Shown: piece after piece, positions 17,166 to 24,427 of the stretch | Layout of the letters: every line of letters begins with the position of its first letter | Position numbering within the stretch: position 1 is the stretch's first letter | Assembly: GCA_023425865.1 (NCBI GenBank) | Contig: JAFABV010000082.1 | Location: 1 to 37,132 of the forward strand | From: Bacteroidota bacterium | GTDB taxonomy: Bacteria; Bacteroidota; Bacteroidia; Bacteroidales; Bacteroidaceae | Direction: 5' to 3' | DNA length: 37,132 bases | Position numbers and translations under genes: made by a program | Notes under the pieces: generated by a model | The model's database searches: none | Told to the model about the DNA's origin: nothing | Seen by the model: the letters and a program-made list of their open reading frames with translations, nothing else

Positions 17166-17483
17166 TTAAGCGATTACTTGTTTAACTTCTACTTCAGTGA
17201 ACTGTGCGCGATGGCCATTCTTCTTGCGATAGTCCTTACGGCGCTTCATCTTGAAGACGATGACTTTGTCACCCTTAACCAGCGGGCTCACTACCTCTAC
17301 AACTACTTTTGCACCTTCTACAGTGGGTGCGCCGACAGTTACAGCTCCTTCGTTGTCTACGAGCAGTACCTTGTCGAACTCAACAGTCTTGCCAGCCTCT
17401 ACATCCTTGATGTGATGCACGAAGAGCTTTTTGCCCTGCTCAGCCTTAAACTGCTGACCGTTAATTTCTACGATTGCGTACAT
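17166..17483 (-). CDS. rplU: 50S ribosomal protein L21
   Basis: The 105-residue protein starts MYAIVEINGQQFKAEQGKKL and includes VVSPLVKGDKVIVFKMKRRK, YRKKNGHRAQFTEV, the usual L21 rRNA-binding end. It is the first gene of the rplU-rpmA operon. A minus-strand promoter element lies about 85 bp upstream. The leader between them contains a small hairpin (ACGGC-AGAAG-GCCGT), which could be autoregulatory, but it does not clearly match a known L21 leader. Confidence 0.97.
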   Translation of the reverse strand: MYAIVEINGQQFKAEQGKKLFVHHIKDVEAGKTVEFDKVLLVDNEGAVTVGAPTVEGAKVVVEVVSPLVKGDKVIVFKMKRRKDYRKKNGHRAQFTEVEVKQVIA

Positions 17484-17567
17484 TTATTTAAATGATAAAC
17501 GGTTTCTCCGCAAGGCGTACGGCCTTCTGCCGTCACTTGTTCAAGCCTCCACGGACTAAATCAGCTG

Positions 17568-17575
17568 CAAAATTA
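17568..17575 (-). promoter_or_regulatory. Promoter element for rplU-rpmA (TAATTTTG)
   Basis: Plus-strand CAAAATTA gives TAATTTTG on the minus strand, an exact -7 match. No -33 box was seen. The 17576-17765 stretch between it and the tRNA gene is AT-rich and holds no gene. Confidence 0.55.
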
Positions 17576-17765
17576 CGAAAATTAGTGCGTTAAGGCATTT
17601 GCCACGCATAGAAAACTTCTTAATTTTACGACTAATTAACAATTAGCGCGTGGGCGCAGCGTCTGCAAGCGCATATACCTCTTTAATATTATTATGTGAG
17701 TTCGTACTACGCTTCTCCTGCCAAAGCGAGCATGAGAGAAACGCTGTCGGGTGACGATGAATAAG

Positions 17766-17839
17766 TGATCCCGTTGGGATTCGAACCCAAGACCCACAGC
17801 TTAGAAGGCTGTTGCTCTATCCAACTGAGCTACGGAACC
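17766..17839 (-). tRNA. tRNA-Arg (anticodon UCU)
   Basis: The 74-base cloverleaf folds fully on the minus strand. The acceptor stem is GGTTCCG with CGGGATC (G-U pairs at 2-71 and 4-69), the D arm is GCTC-AGTTGGATA-GAGC, the anticodon arm is ACAGC-CTTCTAA-GCTGT, the variable loop is GGGTC, and the T arm is TTGGG-TTCGAAT-CCCAA with discriminator A. The loop CUUCUAA gives anticodon UCU, which reads AGA/AGG arginine codons. CCA is not encoded. Confidence 0.95.
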
Positions 17840-17862
17840 AGAAACTTTTGCAAAAGCGAGTG

Positions 17863-17870
17863 CAAAATTA
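17863..17870 (-). promoter_or_regulatory. Promoter element for tRNA-Arg (TAATTTTG)
   Basis: Plus-strand CAAAATTA is an exact minus-strand -7 match 23 bp upstream of the tRNA 5' end, a short leader as expected for a tRNA gene. Confidence 0.55.
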
Positions 17871-17990
17871 CGCATTTATATCCGAATGCCGACACAATGC
17901 ACAACCGGCATCCGAATATTTTAACTGTATTTAACGGTGCGCTTGGGGCTTTATGATGCAATCTGCGTGAATCGTGAGAACAAATATATT

Positions 17991-18030
17991 GTGGCACATG
18001 GATGAAGGGTGGGGTACACTCATGTGCCCA
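17991..18030 (-). terminator. Terminator downstream of the flavodiiron gene
   Basis: GGCACATG (17993-18000) and CATGTGCC (18021-18028) form a perfect 8-bp stem that can extend by flanking TG/CA pairs, around a 20-base loop, directly after the flavodiiron stop codon. The minus strand continues ACAATATATTTG. Confidence 0.5.
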
Positions 18031-18035
18031 ATATG

Positions 18036-19226
18036 CTATTCGTCGTTCAGCAGGCGGAAAGCCATGGCTTGTCCCAGTTCTTCGCATTGGCGGCGGGTCT
18101 GTGCCGAGAGGGCCATCTTCATTTCGACGGGTGTGCCCACTGTCTCGAAGTGTATGGCGCGCTCATTCCACTCGCCGATCTTGTTGACCGCCTGACTTAC
18201 CCAGGCATAGCTGCCAAACCAGCCCAAGTAATGGTTTTTGATGTCGCGGTTGGCCACTTCCTGCAACAGCACGTCCATTTCGTGGTACAGTCCGTTGTTG
18301 TAGGTGGGTGCCCCCACGATAAGTCCCTTGAAACGGAAAATATCACGGAGGATGTACGAGTGATGACGCGTGGATACGTTGTACAGGCTGATGTCTTTCA
18401 CGCCTTCTCGGCTGGCAGCCTCAGCCACCACCTCGGCCATGCGCTCGGTGTTGCCGTACATGGTGCCGTAGCAAATCACCAATCCGGGGTCGGTATCGTA
18501 TTTTGACATGCGGTCATAGAGTTTCACCACCTTGTCTACGTCTTCGTGCCATACCGGTCCGTGTGTGGAGCAAATGTAGCTGATGGGTACACCGGCCAAC
18601 TTGCGCAGCGCGTTCTGGACAGGCGTGCCATATTTGCCGACGATGTTGGAGTAGTAACGTATCATCTCGTTCCAGCACCAGTCGGTGTTGATCTCTGTGT
18701 CGATGATGCCGCCGTTGAGGGCGCCAAAGCTGCCGAAAGCGTCGCCAGAGAACAGCATCTGGGTGTTGACCTCATACGTCATCATGGTCTCAGGCCAGTG
18801 TACCATGGGTGTCATGAAGAACTGCAGCGTGTGGTGTCCCAGTTCGAGCGTGTCGCCGTGCTTCACCTCAAGAGTGCCTTCGGTGATGTTATAGAACCCT
18901 TCGGCCATGCCAAAGGTCTTCTTGTTGCCCACCACCTTAACGTCGGGATAAAACTGTCGGAGCAGCGTCAGCGAGCCACTATGGTCGGGTTCCATGTGAT
19001 TGATGACCACATAGTCGATGGGGCGGTCGCCGATGACCTCGTGTACACGCTCGAGAAACTGCATGAAAAAGTCGACCTCTACGGTGTCGATGAGGCAGAC
19101 CTTGTCGTCGTCAATGAGATATGAATTATAGGAGACACCGGAAGGCAGTGGCCATAATCCCTCGAATTTTGCCTTGTGTCTATCGTTAACGCCCACATAG
19201 GCGACGTGCTCTGTAATCGTTTTCAT
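18036..19226 (-). CDS. Flavodiiron protein (FprA type; O2/NO reductase)
   Basis: The 396-residue protein has an N-terminal metallo-beta-lactamase-like diiron domain (1-245) and a C-terminal flavodoxin domain (about 248-396). Diiron ligands are all present: HMEPDH (His77, Glu79, His82), MVHWPET (His143), SGDAFGSFGA (Asp162) and STHGPVW (His222). The FMN-binding loop reads CYGTMYGNTERMA and the flavodoxin domain also carries GAPTYNNGLYHEM. Such proteins reduce O2 to water and/or NO to N2O in the cytoplasm of anaerobes, fed by rubredoxin or a flavin reductase; no rubredoxin gene lies here. It has its own promoter element and stands next to ahpF-ahpC, forming an oxygen-stress block. O2 versus NO preference cannot be told from sequence. 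Confidence 0.92.
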   Translation of the reverse strand: MKTITEHVAYVGVNDRHKAKFEGLWPLPSGVSYNSYLIDDDKVCLIDTVEVDFFMQFLERVHEVIGDRPIDYVVINHMEPDHSGSLTLLRQFYPDVKVVGNKKTFGMAEGFYNITEGTLEVKHGDTLELGHHTLQFFMTPMVHWPETMMTYEVNTQMLFSGDAFGSFGALNGGIIDTEINTDWCWNEMIRYYSNIVGKYGTPVQNALRKLAGVPISYICSTHGPVWHEDVDKVVKLYDRMSKYDTDPGLVICYGTMYGNTERMAEVVAEAASREGVKDISLYNVSTRHHSYILRDIFRFKGLIVGAPTYNNGLYHEMDVLLQEVANRDIKNHYLGWFGSYAWVSQAVNKIGEWNERAIHFETVGTPVEMKMALSAQTRRQCEELGQAMAFRLLNDE

Positions 19227-19251
19227 CCGTTTGTTTTATTTAGACAGAGTG

Positions 19252-19259
19252 CAAAGTTA
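19252..19259 (-). promoter_or_regulatory. Promoter element for the flavodiiron gene (TAACTTTG)
   Basis: Plus-strand CAAAGTTA is an exact minus-strand -7 match 25 bp before the ATG. At 20 bp further upstream the minus strand reads CTTG, one mismatch from the TTTG -33 box. Confidence 0.6.
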
Positions 19260-19327
19260 GCTAATTATTCTTGTATCAGCAAGTTTTTGTTGATAAATCA
19301 CCTGTTCTGGGTATGATAATATGGCAA

Positions 19328-19359
19328 AGGAGGGTGCGCCCTGATGGGCACAACCTCCT
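19328..19359 (-). terminator. Terminator downstream of ahpF
   Basis: AGGAGG...TG.GCCC pairs with GGGC.CA...CCTCCT around a TGAT loop (12 pairs with two mismatches), 44 bp after the ahpF stop and before the flavodiiron promoter. Confidence 0.5.
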
Positions 19360-19403
19360 GCGATTGCCGTTTGTGGCTCAAGTGTTTGGCTGGTGCGCTA
19401 CGC

Positions 19404-20960
19404 TCAAGCAATCACGCCACGTATCCTGTCGTCGAACGCCGAGAGGGCAGCCTTGGCGCCTTCGCCCATGGCAATCATAATCTGCTTGAAGGGCACGGTG
19501 GTCACGTCGCCGGCCGCGTACACGCCTGGCAGCGCCGTGCGGTTGAAGGCGTCTACGGGAATCTCCCTGCGCGGGGTGAGTTCCAGTTGGTCGGCAAAGA
19601 CATCGCTGTTGGGGATGAGTCCGATCTGCACAAACACGCCATCGAGATCCAGCTCGCGCTCTTCGTCCTTGGTCAGGTCCTTCACCTTGAGGCCCGAGAG
19701 CTGACTGCCGTCGCCAATGAGCGCCGTGGTCTGCGTCGATTTGCATATGGTGACATTGTCGAGTTGGTGTACCTTCTCCTGCAGCACGCCATCGGCGCGC
19801 ATGGAGGAGGCATACTCCAACAGCGTCACGTGGTTGCAGATGCCTGCCAGGTCGATGGCAGCCTCGACACCCGAATTGCCACCCCCGATGACCGCCACGT
19901 TTTTGCCTTTGTAGAATGGGCCGTCACAGTGGGGGCAGAAATGTTCGCCATGACCGATGTATTTGTTCTCATCGGGCAGGCCTAACCTGCGCCACCCGGC
20001 TCCGGTAGCGATGATAACGGCCGGCGCGAGGAATGTCTCACCACCTCTTACCGATACCGACTTCACTTTCTCTTTGAGGTTAGCCGCTATCACGGTGCGG
20101 TTGTCGAAGACGTCGACAGGATACTCTTCGAGGTGCGTGCGCAGGTCGCCCGATAGGTGGGTGCCCGTGGTGTGCTTGACCGATATCAGGTTTTCGATAC
20201 CCACGGTGTCGTTTACCTGACCACCGATGCGACCCGCCACCACGGCCACCTTCAGGCCCTTGCGGGCAGAGTAGATGGCGGCCGACACCCCGGCAGGGCC
20301 ACCGCCCAGCACCACCACGTCGTACTGGCGCTCGATGGTCTCGCTCGTCTCGTCGCGGGTGGTGCCCACGCGGTCTTCCAGCTCTTGCAGCAGCGTGCCC
20401 AAGTCGCCTCTGCCCACGTGCAGCGACTCACCGTTGACATACACGGCGGGCACACCCTGTATGTTGAGCCGCGCCACTTCGTCTTGGCACACCCCGCCGT
20501 CTACCATCTCGCTGCTCACCTCGGGGTTTGTCAGCGCCATGATGTTGAGGGCCTGAACGACGTCAGGACAGTTGGTACAGGTGAGCGACACAAAGGTGCG
20601 CAGGCTGATTTTGCCCTTCAGGGCCTTGATGCGCGCCACGATGGTGTCGTCGGGCAGGTTGCGCCCCCGCCCATCGGCGTTGATGACGGCCAGCAGCAGC
20701 GAGGTGAACTCGTGGCCGTTGGGAATGCCGCGGAAGCTGATGCCCGTGTCCTCGCCGTCGCGTATGAGGCTGAACGCGAAGCCCTCGCCATCATGGTATT
20801 CGGTGGAAATCTTCTCAGAACACGAGGCCACGTCCTCGACAAAGGCCGTAAACTCGGCCGACTGTTCGTCGTTTGCGTCACGGGTAACACGAAATACGAA
20901 TGAGGAGTGCAGGTCGGCAAACACGCCTCTTACCTGGTCTAAGACTGCTGAATCTAACAT
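19404..20960 (-). CDS. ahpF: Alkyl hydroperoxide reductase subunit F
   Basis: This 518-residue flavoprotein disulfide reductase passes electrons from NADH through FAD to AhpC. The N-terminal tandem thioredoxin-like domain (1-200) holds the redox pair CTNC (Cys128, Cys131). Next come the FAD-binding Rossmann motif GGGPAG (219-224), the catalytic CPHC pair (Cys342, Cys345), the NAD(P)H-binding GGGNSGVEAA and the C-terminal GVYAAGDVTTVPFKQ. Spacing agrees with E. coli AhpF (Cys129/132/345/348). It lies 141 bp behind ahpC on the same strand, with an intrinsic terminator in between, so it should be made in smaller amounts than AhpC by partial read-through. Confidence 0.97.
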   Translation of the reverse strand: MLDSAVLDQVRGVFADLHSSFVFRVTRDANDEQSAEFTAFVEDVASCSEKISTEYHDGEGFAFSLIRDGEDTGISFRGIPNGHEFTSLLLAVINADGRGRNLPDDTIVARIKALKGKISLRTFVSLTCTNCPDVVQALNIMALTNPEVSSEMVDGGVCQDEVARLNIQGVPAVYVNGESLHVGRGDLGTLLQELEDRVGTTRDETSETIERQYDVVVLGGGPAGVSAAIYSARKGLKVAVVAGRIGGQVNDTVGIENLISVKHTTGTHLSGDLRTHLEEYPVDVFDNRTVIAANLKEKVKSVSVRGGETFLAPAVIIATGAGWRRLGLPDENKYIGHGEHFCPHCDGPFYKGKNVAVIGGGNSGVEAAIDLAGICNHVTLLEYASSMRADGVLQEKVHQLDNVTICKSTQTTALIGDGSQLSGLKVKDLTKDEERELDLDGVFVQIGLIPNSDVFADQLELTPRREIPVDAFNRTALPGVYAAGDVTTVPFKQIMIAMGEGAKAALSAFDDRIRGVIA

Positions 20961-21001
20961 ACTGGATATTTTCTTGATTACTTAAGGATTTTGTATGAAA
21001 A

Positions 21002-21045
21002 AACCTTGCCGACGGGCATCTGGCTGACACCTTATCGGCAAGGTT
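21002..21045 (-). terminator. Intrinsic terminator between ahpC and ahpF
   Basis: Read on the minus strand, AACCTTGCCGA pairs perfectly with TCGGCAAGGTT (11 bp) around a 22-base loop and is followed by a T-run (GGTTTTTTC). It lies 57 bp after the ahpC stop and 41 bp before the ahpF ATG. It should stop most ahpC transcripts. Confidence 0.8.
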
Positions 21046-21101
21046 GGGTTTGCAAATGCCGCCCTCATGTGTGCATGCGCACCAACTGGGCTACGTTACA
21101 A

Positions 21102-21668
21102 TTAGATTTTGCCCACAAGGTCGATGCTGGGCTTCAGGGTTTCGCCACCCTTCTTCCACTTGGCAGGACATACTTCGCCGTCGTGAGTGGCCACAAACTG
21201 TGCGGCCTCTATCTTGCGAACCAGCTCGTCGGCGTTACGGCCGATGCTGTTGTCTTGTATTTCCGCGATCTTGATCAGTCCCTGGGGGTCTACCAGGAAG
21301 GTGCCGCGATAAGCCACGCCCTCGTCTTCCTTGTACACGCCGAAGCCCTCGCTCAGCACTGCCGTGGGGTCGGCCAGCATGGTGTAGTTGATTTTCTTGA
21401 TGGTGTCAGAGGCATCGTGCCATGCCTTGTGTACGAAGTGGGTGTCGGTGCTTACCGAGAACACCTCTACGCCCATGCCCTTCAGTTGCTCATATTTGTC
21501 GGCCAGGTCGCCCAGCTCGGTAGGACATACGAAGGTGAAGTCAGCGGGGTAGAAGAAGAACAAGGCCCACTTGCCTTCAATATCTTTGTTGGAAACGGTC
21601 TTGAATGAGCCGTTCTGGAAAGCCTGTACGGTGAACTCGGGAGCATGTGCATTGATAATTGATTCCAT
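21102..21668 (-). CDS. ahpC: Alkyl hydroperoxide reductase subunit C (2-Cys peroxiredoxin)
   Basis: The 188-residue peroxiredoxin reduces H2O2 and organic peroxides. The peroxidatic cysteine is Cys48 in PADFTFVCPTE and the resolving cysteine is Cys167 in GEVCPAKW; the C-terminus ends in the typical LVGKI. Length equals the AhpC1 class (E. coli 187). The upstream region has the clearest promoter in this part of the window, TTTG-N20-TACCTTTG, giving a leader of about 95 bases. An AT-rich dyad behind it could be an OxyR-type site. It is followed by ahpF, its reductase. Confidence 0.97.
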   Translation of the reverse strand: MESIINAHAPEFTVQAFQNGSFKTVSNKDIEGKWALFFFYPADFTFVCPTELGDLADKYEQLKGMGVEVFSVSTDTHFVHKAWHDASDTIKKINYTMLADPTAVLSEGFGVYKEDEGVAYRGTFLVDPQGLIKIAEIQDNSIGRNADELVRKIEAAQFVATHDGEVCPAKWKKGGETLKPSIDLVGKI

Positions 21669-21768
21669 GTTTGTAAAGTATTAAGTGATTGATAACTAAA
21701 ATTCATTTCGTTTTGAGGATTCGGGTGCCAAAGCCGAGGCTTCGTGCCGCGTTTCCTTTGATGCAATG

Positions 21769-21800
21769 CAAAGGTAGAGATTATATGAAAAATGTACAAA
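21769..21800 (-). promoter_or_regulatory. ahpC promoter (TTTG-N20-TACCTTTG)
   Basis: On the minus strand TTTG (plus CAAA, 21797-21800) and TACCTTTG (plus CAAAGGTA, 21769-21776) are 20 bp apart, an exact match to the Bacteroidota -33/-7 consensus and spacing. Confidence 0.75.
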
Positions 21801-21822
21801 CGAAAAAACTTATGGGCCTATT

Positions 21823-21835
21823 GATAATAACTATC
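21823..21835 (-). promoter_or_regulatory. Possible regulator site upstream of ahpC
   Basis: GATAATAACTATC is an imperfect dyad with GATA/TATC half-sites, 22 bp upstream of the ahpC -33 box. The half-sites resemble the ATAG/CTAT steps of OxyR operators, but only two steps fit the spacing, so this is weak. Confidence 0.25.
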
Positions 21836-22027
21836 TATGTGCCTTAACAGCCTTGTATACAGTGCTTTCAGGAGGTGTAAGTCAGTGTGCCCCCCGTCCC
21901 GATATTCGTTTTACAGGCGGTGAAGAGGCTGTGCGTGTCATGGCAAAGTGCCTCTTGTGGGCTTTCCACGGCGTAATGTTTGCGCCTCTACGCTCTTCTC
22001 CCTTTATACTTCGGATAGAAGGATAAA

Positions 22028-22119
22028 ATGGTTTTATATGAAATCATCTGATGGTTCTATATAGAATGATCCGATGGTTCTATATAGAATGATTCGATGG
22101 TTCTATATAGAATGATAGG
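22028..22119 (+). repeat. Array of four 23-bp tandem repeats (array 1)
   Basis: Units start at 22028, 22051, 22074 and 22097, with an exact 23-bp period. The pattern is ATGGTTYTATATAGAANNATCNG; the first unit is diverged and reads TATATGAAATC. Units 2-4 contain the 12-base palindrome TTCTATATAGAA. The array is AT-rich in a GC-rich setting and lies in the gene-free stretch 21669-22367, about 230 bp upstream of the ahpC promoter. There are no spacers, so it is not a CRISPR array. The same repeat recurs at 36927-37018. Confidence 0.85.
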
Positions 22120-22367
22120 GCGTAGAGATAGCGTAGGCATGGGCCGTGCGCCGTACTTCTCGTGTCTTGACGGCCATATTCCACGGCCACTGTGGTGAGA
22201 GGGCCGGTTCTTTTGTCCGCGGCGTCTGCACTGCCACGGCAGAAGCGTGGGATGTGAGGGCCGAGGCTTGGGGCTGCGCAAGGGCGGCAACCGTGCGTGC
22301 GACGACGAGGATGCTCGGGTGGGGGGAAGTTTTCGCTCGGATTGGTGAGGTGGAGACCTGTCTGTAG
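22120..22367. other. GC-rich gene-free stretch with no recognised content
   Basis: Open frames exist here on both strands (for example a 111-codon frame running into the end of the DUF5686-like gene), but their Arg/Ala/Ser/Pro-rich translations look like chance products of GC-rich DNA. Nothing with a recognisable domain, ribosome site or promoter was seen. It could be a decayed gene end. The stretch 21841-22027 likewise shows no gene. Confidence 0.4.
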
Positions 22368-24419
22368 TTACCAGTGACTGAACAACTCGAAGCCAAACTT
22401 GATGCCGAAGGTGCGGTTGCCCTGGCCGGTGCTGACAAAGGCGCCGACCGACATCAGGCGGGTGGTGAAGTCGTAGCCGAACTCTACGTAGGGGTGTATG
22501 CCCTTGACATCGAGGGCCGAGGCGTAGATGCGCTCCATCTCCATGTAGTGTCCCACCCAGGGAAGCCAGCTCAGCAGCAGCATCGGACTCTCGTAAGTGA
22601 CATTGGCGCGGACATAGTATTCAGACGTGTTGTAGGTGTCACTGCGCAGCAGTTGGAACTCTCCGCTCCAGTCATCGTTCCATCCACCGGGAATGTTGTT
22701 TTCCTGGAAGTTCTCGTAGGTCAGGAAGTAGGCGTCGTGTTCTCTTCGGGTATAGAAGCCCGTGCCGACGCGCATCTGCAACGACTGCAGTTTGTTGATC
22801 TGGTGAATGTATTCACCGTTAAGCTCCCACCGTTCGTAGCCGGTATTGGAGTTGAGCATCCCTTTGATGCCGCGATCGTAATCGAGCGTGAAGATGGGGC
22901 CTTGCCAGGCCCATGGGCGGTATTCTATCTCGATGAGCGGAGAGAACGAGCGGTAGCTGCTTCGCCACCCAAGGGCGTGAAAGGCGTGGATGTTGACCGC
23001 CTGCCGGTGCTGGTACAGGGCGCCCAGCAGGATGCTGAATTTGGGTGAGAGGTCGTAGTTGAAGACCACCCGGGTATCGGTCTGCTTAAACTCATTGAGC
23101 AGGTCGAAGTCGGGCAGGTGCATGCCCGTGGTGTCGGGCAGTTCTTGTTCTATGTCGCTGCGCACCGATTTGCTTTTGATGTGGTTGCCGTTGCCGATTT
23201 CCACTTTGAGGTATCCGTTGCGGTTTTTGTTGTAATAAAAATAGATGGGCATTCTAAAGTAAAACTGTTTTTGCCGGAACGCGTATCCAGATTTGAAGCG
23301 CAGGGAGAACTCCTGGTTGTCGCCGATACGGTATTGGGTGCGGACATCAAACTTGTAGGTGAATCCCCTGTTGTGGCTGTAGCTCATGTAGAAGGGGTTG
23401 AGAATGGGGTTCACGCGGATGTAGCCTTGGTTTTGGGTGCCGAATGTGGTTTTCATCCGGTTGAGCATCTTGTCGCCAATGGCATCCCAGAGTATCTCCT
23501 TGACCCAGTTGCGCTTTTCGGGCAGGTGGGCGGTGGCCTCGGCCAGCGAGTCGCGCCGTATCTTCTCGCGCAACGCCTGCTCATAGAGCATGCTCTCGGC
23601 CGAGTCGAGTTTCTCGGGACGCACGTGGTGCATCTTCTGCATGTCGTCTTCGTGGGTAACGCTGTCGGTAAGCATCTGGGGCAGCCCAAGGTAGCCCAAC
23701 AGGCGCCCCGACACCTTACTGCCGAGAAAACCAAATCGTGAGTTGAGCTCGCATTTGACGGGCATGAGCGACCAGCTGCCCTCTTCGCCGAGGCGTATGT
23801 TGAGGCTGAAGTTCACCATGTCGTACTCGCCATTGATAGAGCACTTTAAGATTCTTCCGCTGTAGTAGTCGACAAAGGCCTCGCCACTGACGAGTTGGGT
23901 GTTCTTGCGCTTGGGGGTGAAACTGATGCGGACAGAGCCGTCGAGCATGAACGTGGTGCGATAAGAGTAGAATTTGCGGTTAGACCTATGGAATGGCGAC
24001 ATGATAAAGCCTTCGATGATGGTCTTGTCGTAGACACGGGGCTTCATAAATCTCATCAGCGCGCTCATGGCGGCACGCCGATGGGGCACGGTGGTGACCC
24101 GCAGCAGGGGCATCGACTCAGACTGGTGAAGGCTACGGAAGTCGACACGGCTGTAGGTCTCGCCCGTATATTCACGCTGTCCGCTATGCGCTATGGCATA
24201 GACGGTGGGCACAAGCAGCAGGGTGGGGTTCTTGCGGTCTACGCGAAACAGAAAACGGCTGTAGGAGTAAGTGTGGGTCCCAGTAATGTCGGTGGTGTCG
24301 ATGGTAGAAGCATAACGATAGACGCGCTGAAGCAATTGCTTGTCGTAACGACGCCCCTGGGCCAAGGCCGAAGCACACAGCAGGAGCAGTAATGCCAGTA
24401 TCGTTATGCCTCTACGCAT
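22368..24419 (-). CDS. DUF5686-like outer membrane protein
   Basis: The ATG at 24419 starts a clean signal peptide (MRRGITILALLLLLCASALAQG); an in-frame start at 24455 would overlap uup. The 683-residue protein has an N-terminal soluble part (about 23-300) and a long C-terminal beta-barrel (about 320-683) rich in alternating aromatic residues (FYMSYSHNRGFTYKFDVR, FYFRMPIYFYYNKN, YVEFGYDF) ending FELFSHW with a terminal aromatic. The segment FVDYYSGRILKC and the layout match Bacteroidota proteins of the DUF5686 type, although the usual carboxypeptidase-like regulatory domain at the N-terminus is not evident. It starts 8 bp behind uup on the same strand, so the two are probably one transcript. 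No specific function is known. Confidence 0.7.
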   Translation of the reverse strand: MRRGITILALLLLLCASALAQGRRYDKQLLQRVYRYASTIDTTDITGTHTYSYSRFLFRVDRKNPTLLLVPTVYAIAHSGQREYTGETYSRVDFRSLHQSESMPLLRVTTVPHRRAAMSALMRFMKPRVYDKTIIEGFIMSPFHRSNRKFYSYRTTFMLDGSVRISFTPKRKNTQLVSGEAFVDYYSGRILKCSINGEYDMVNFSLNIRLGEEGSWSLMPVKCELNSRFGFLGSKVSGRLLGYLGLPQMLTDSVTHEDDMQKMHHVRPEKLDSAESMLYEQALREKIRRDSLAEATAHLPEKRNWVKEILWDAIGDKMLNRMKTTFGTQNQGYIRVNPILNPFYMSYSHNRGFTYKFDVRTQYRIGDNQEFSLRFKSGYAFRQKQFYFRMPIYFYYNKNRNGYLKVEIGNGNHIKSKSVRSDIEQELPDTTGMHLPDFDLLNEFKQTDTRVVFNYDLSPKFSILLGALYQHRQAVNIHAFHALGWRSSYRSFSPLIEIEYRPWAWQGPIFTLDYDRGIKGMLNSNTGYERWELNGEYIHQINKLQSLQMRVGTGFYTRREHDAYFLTYENFQENNIPGGWNDDWSGEFQLLRSDTYNTSEYYVRANVTYESPMLLLSWLPWVGHYMEMERIYASALDVKGIHPYVEFGYDFTTRLMSVGAFVSTGQGNRTFGIKFGFELFSHW

Positions 24420-24427
24420 GAGAAAAG

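Noticed and set aside
16858..17483. Plus-strand open frame of 105 codons opposite rplU
   Set aside because: Exact shadow of the ribosomal protein gene on the other strand.
22028..22119. Possible CRISPR array
   Set aside because: Units are directly adjacent with no spacers, the period is only 23 bp, and no cas genes are in the window.
22103..22438. 111-codon minus-strand open frame
   Set aside because: It overlaps the 3' end of the DUF5686-like gene in another frame, reads through the repeat array, and its Ala/Ser/Pro-rich translation has no recognisable domain.
22374..23741. Long plus-strand open frames (224 and 207 codons) antisense to the DUF5686-like gene
   Set aside because: The minus-strand gene has a signal peptide and barrel pattern; the plus-strand frames have valine-rich mirror composition and no start signals.
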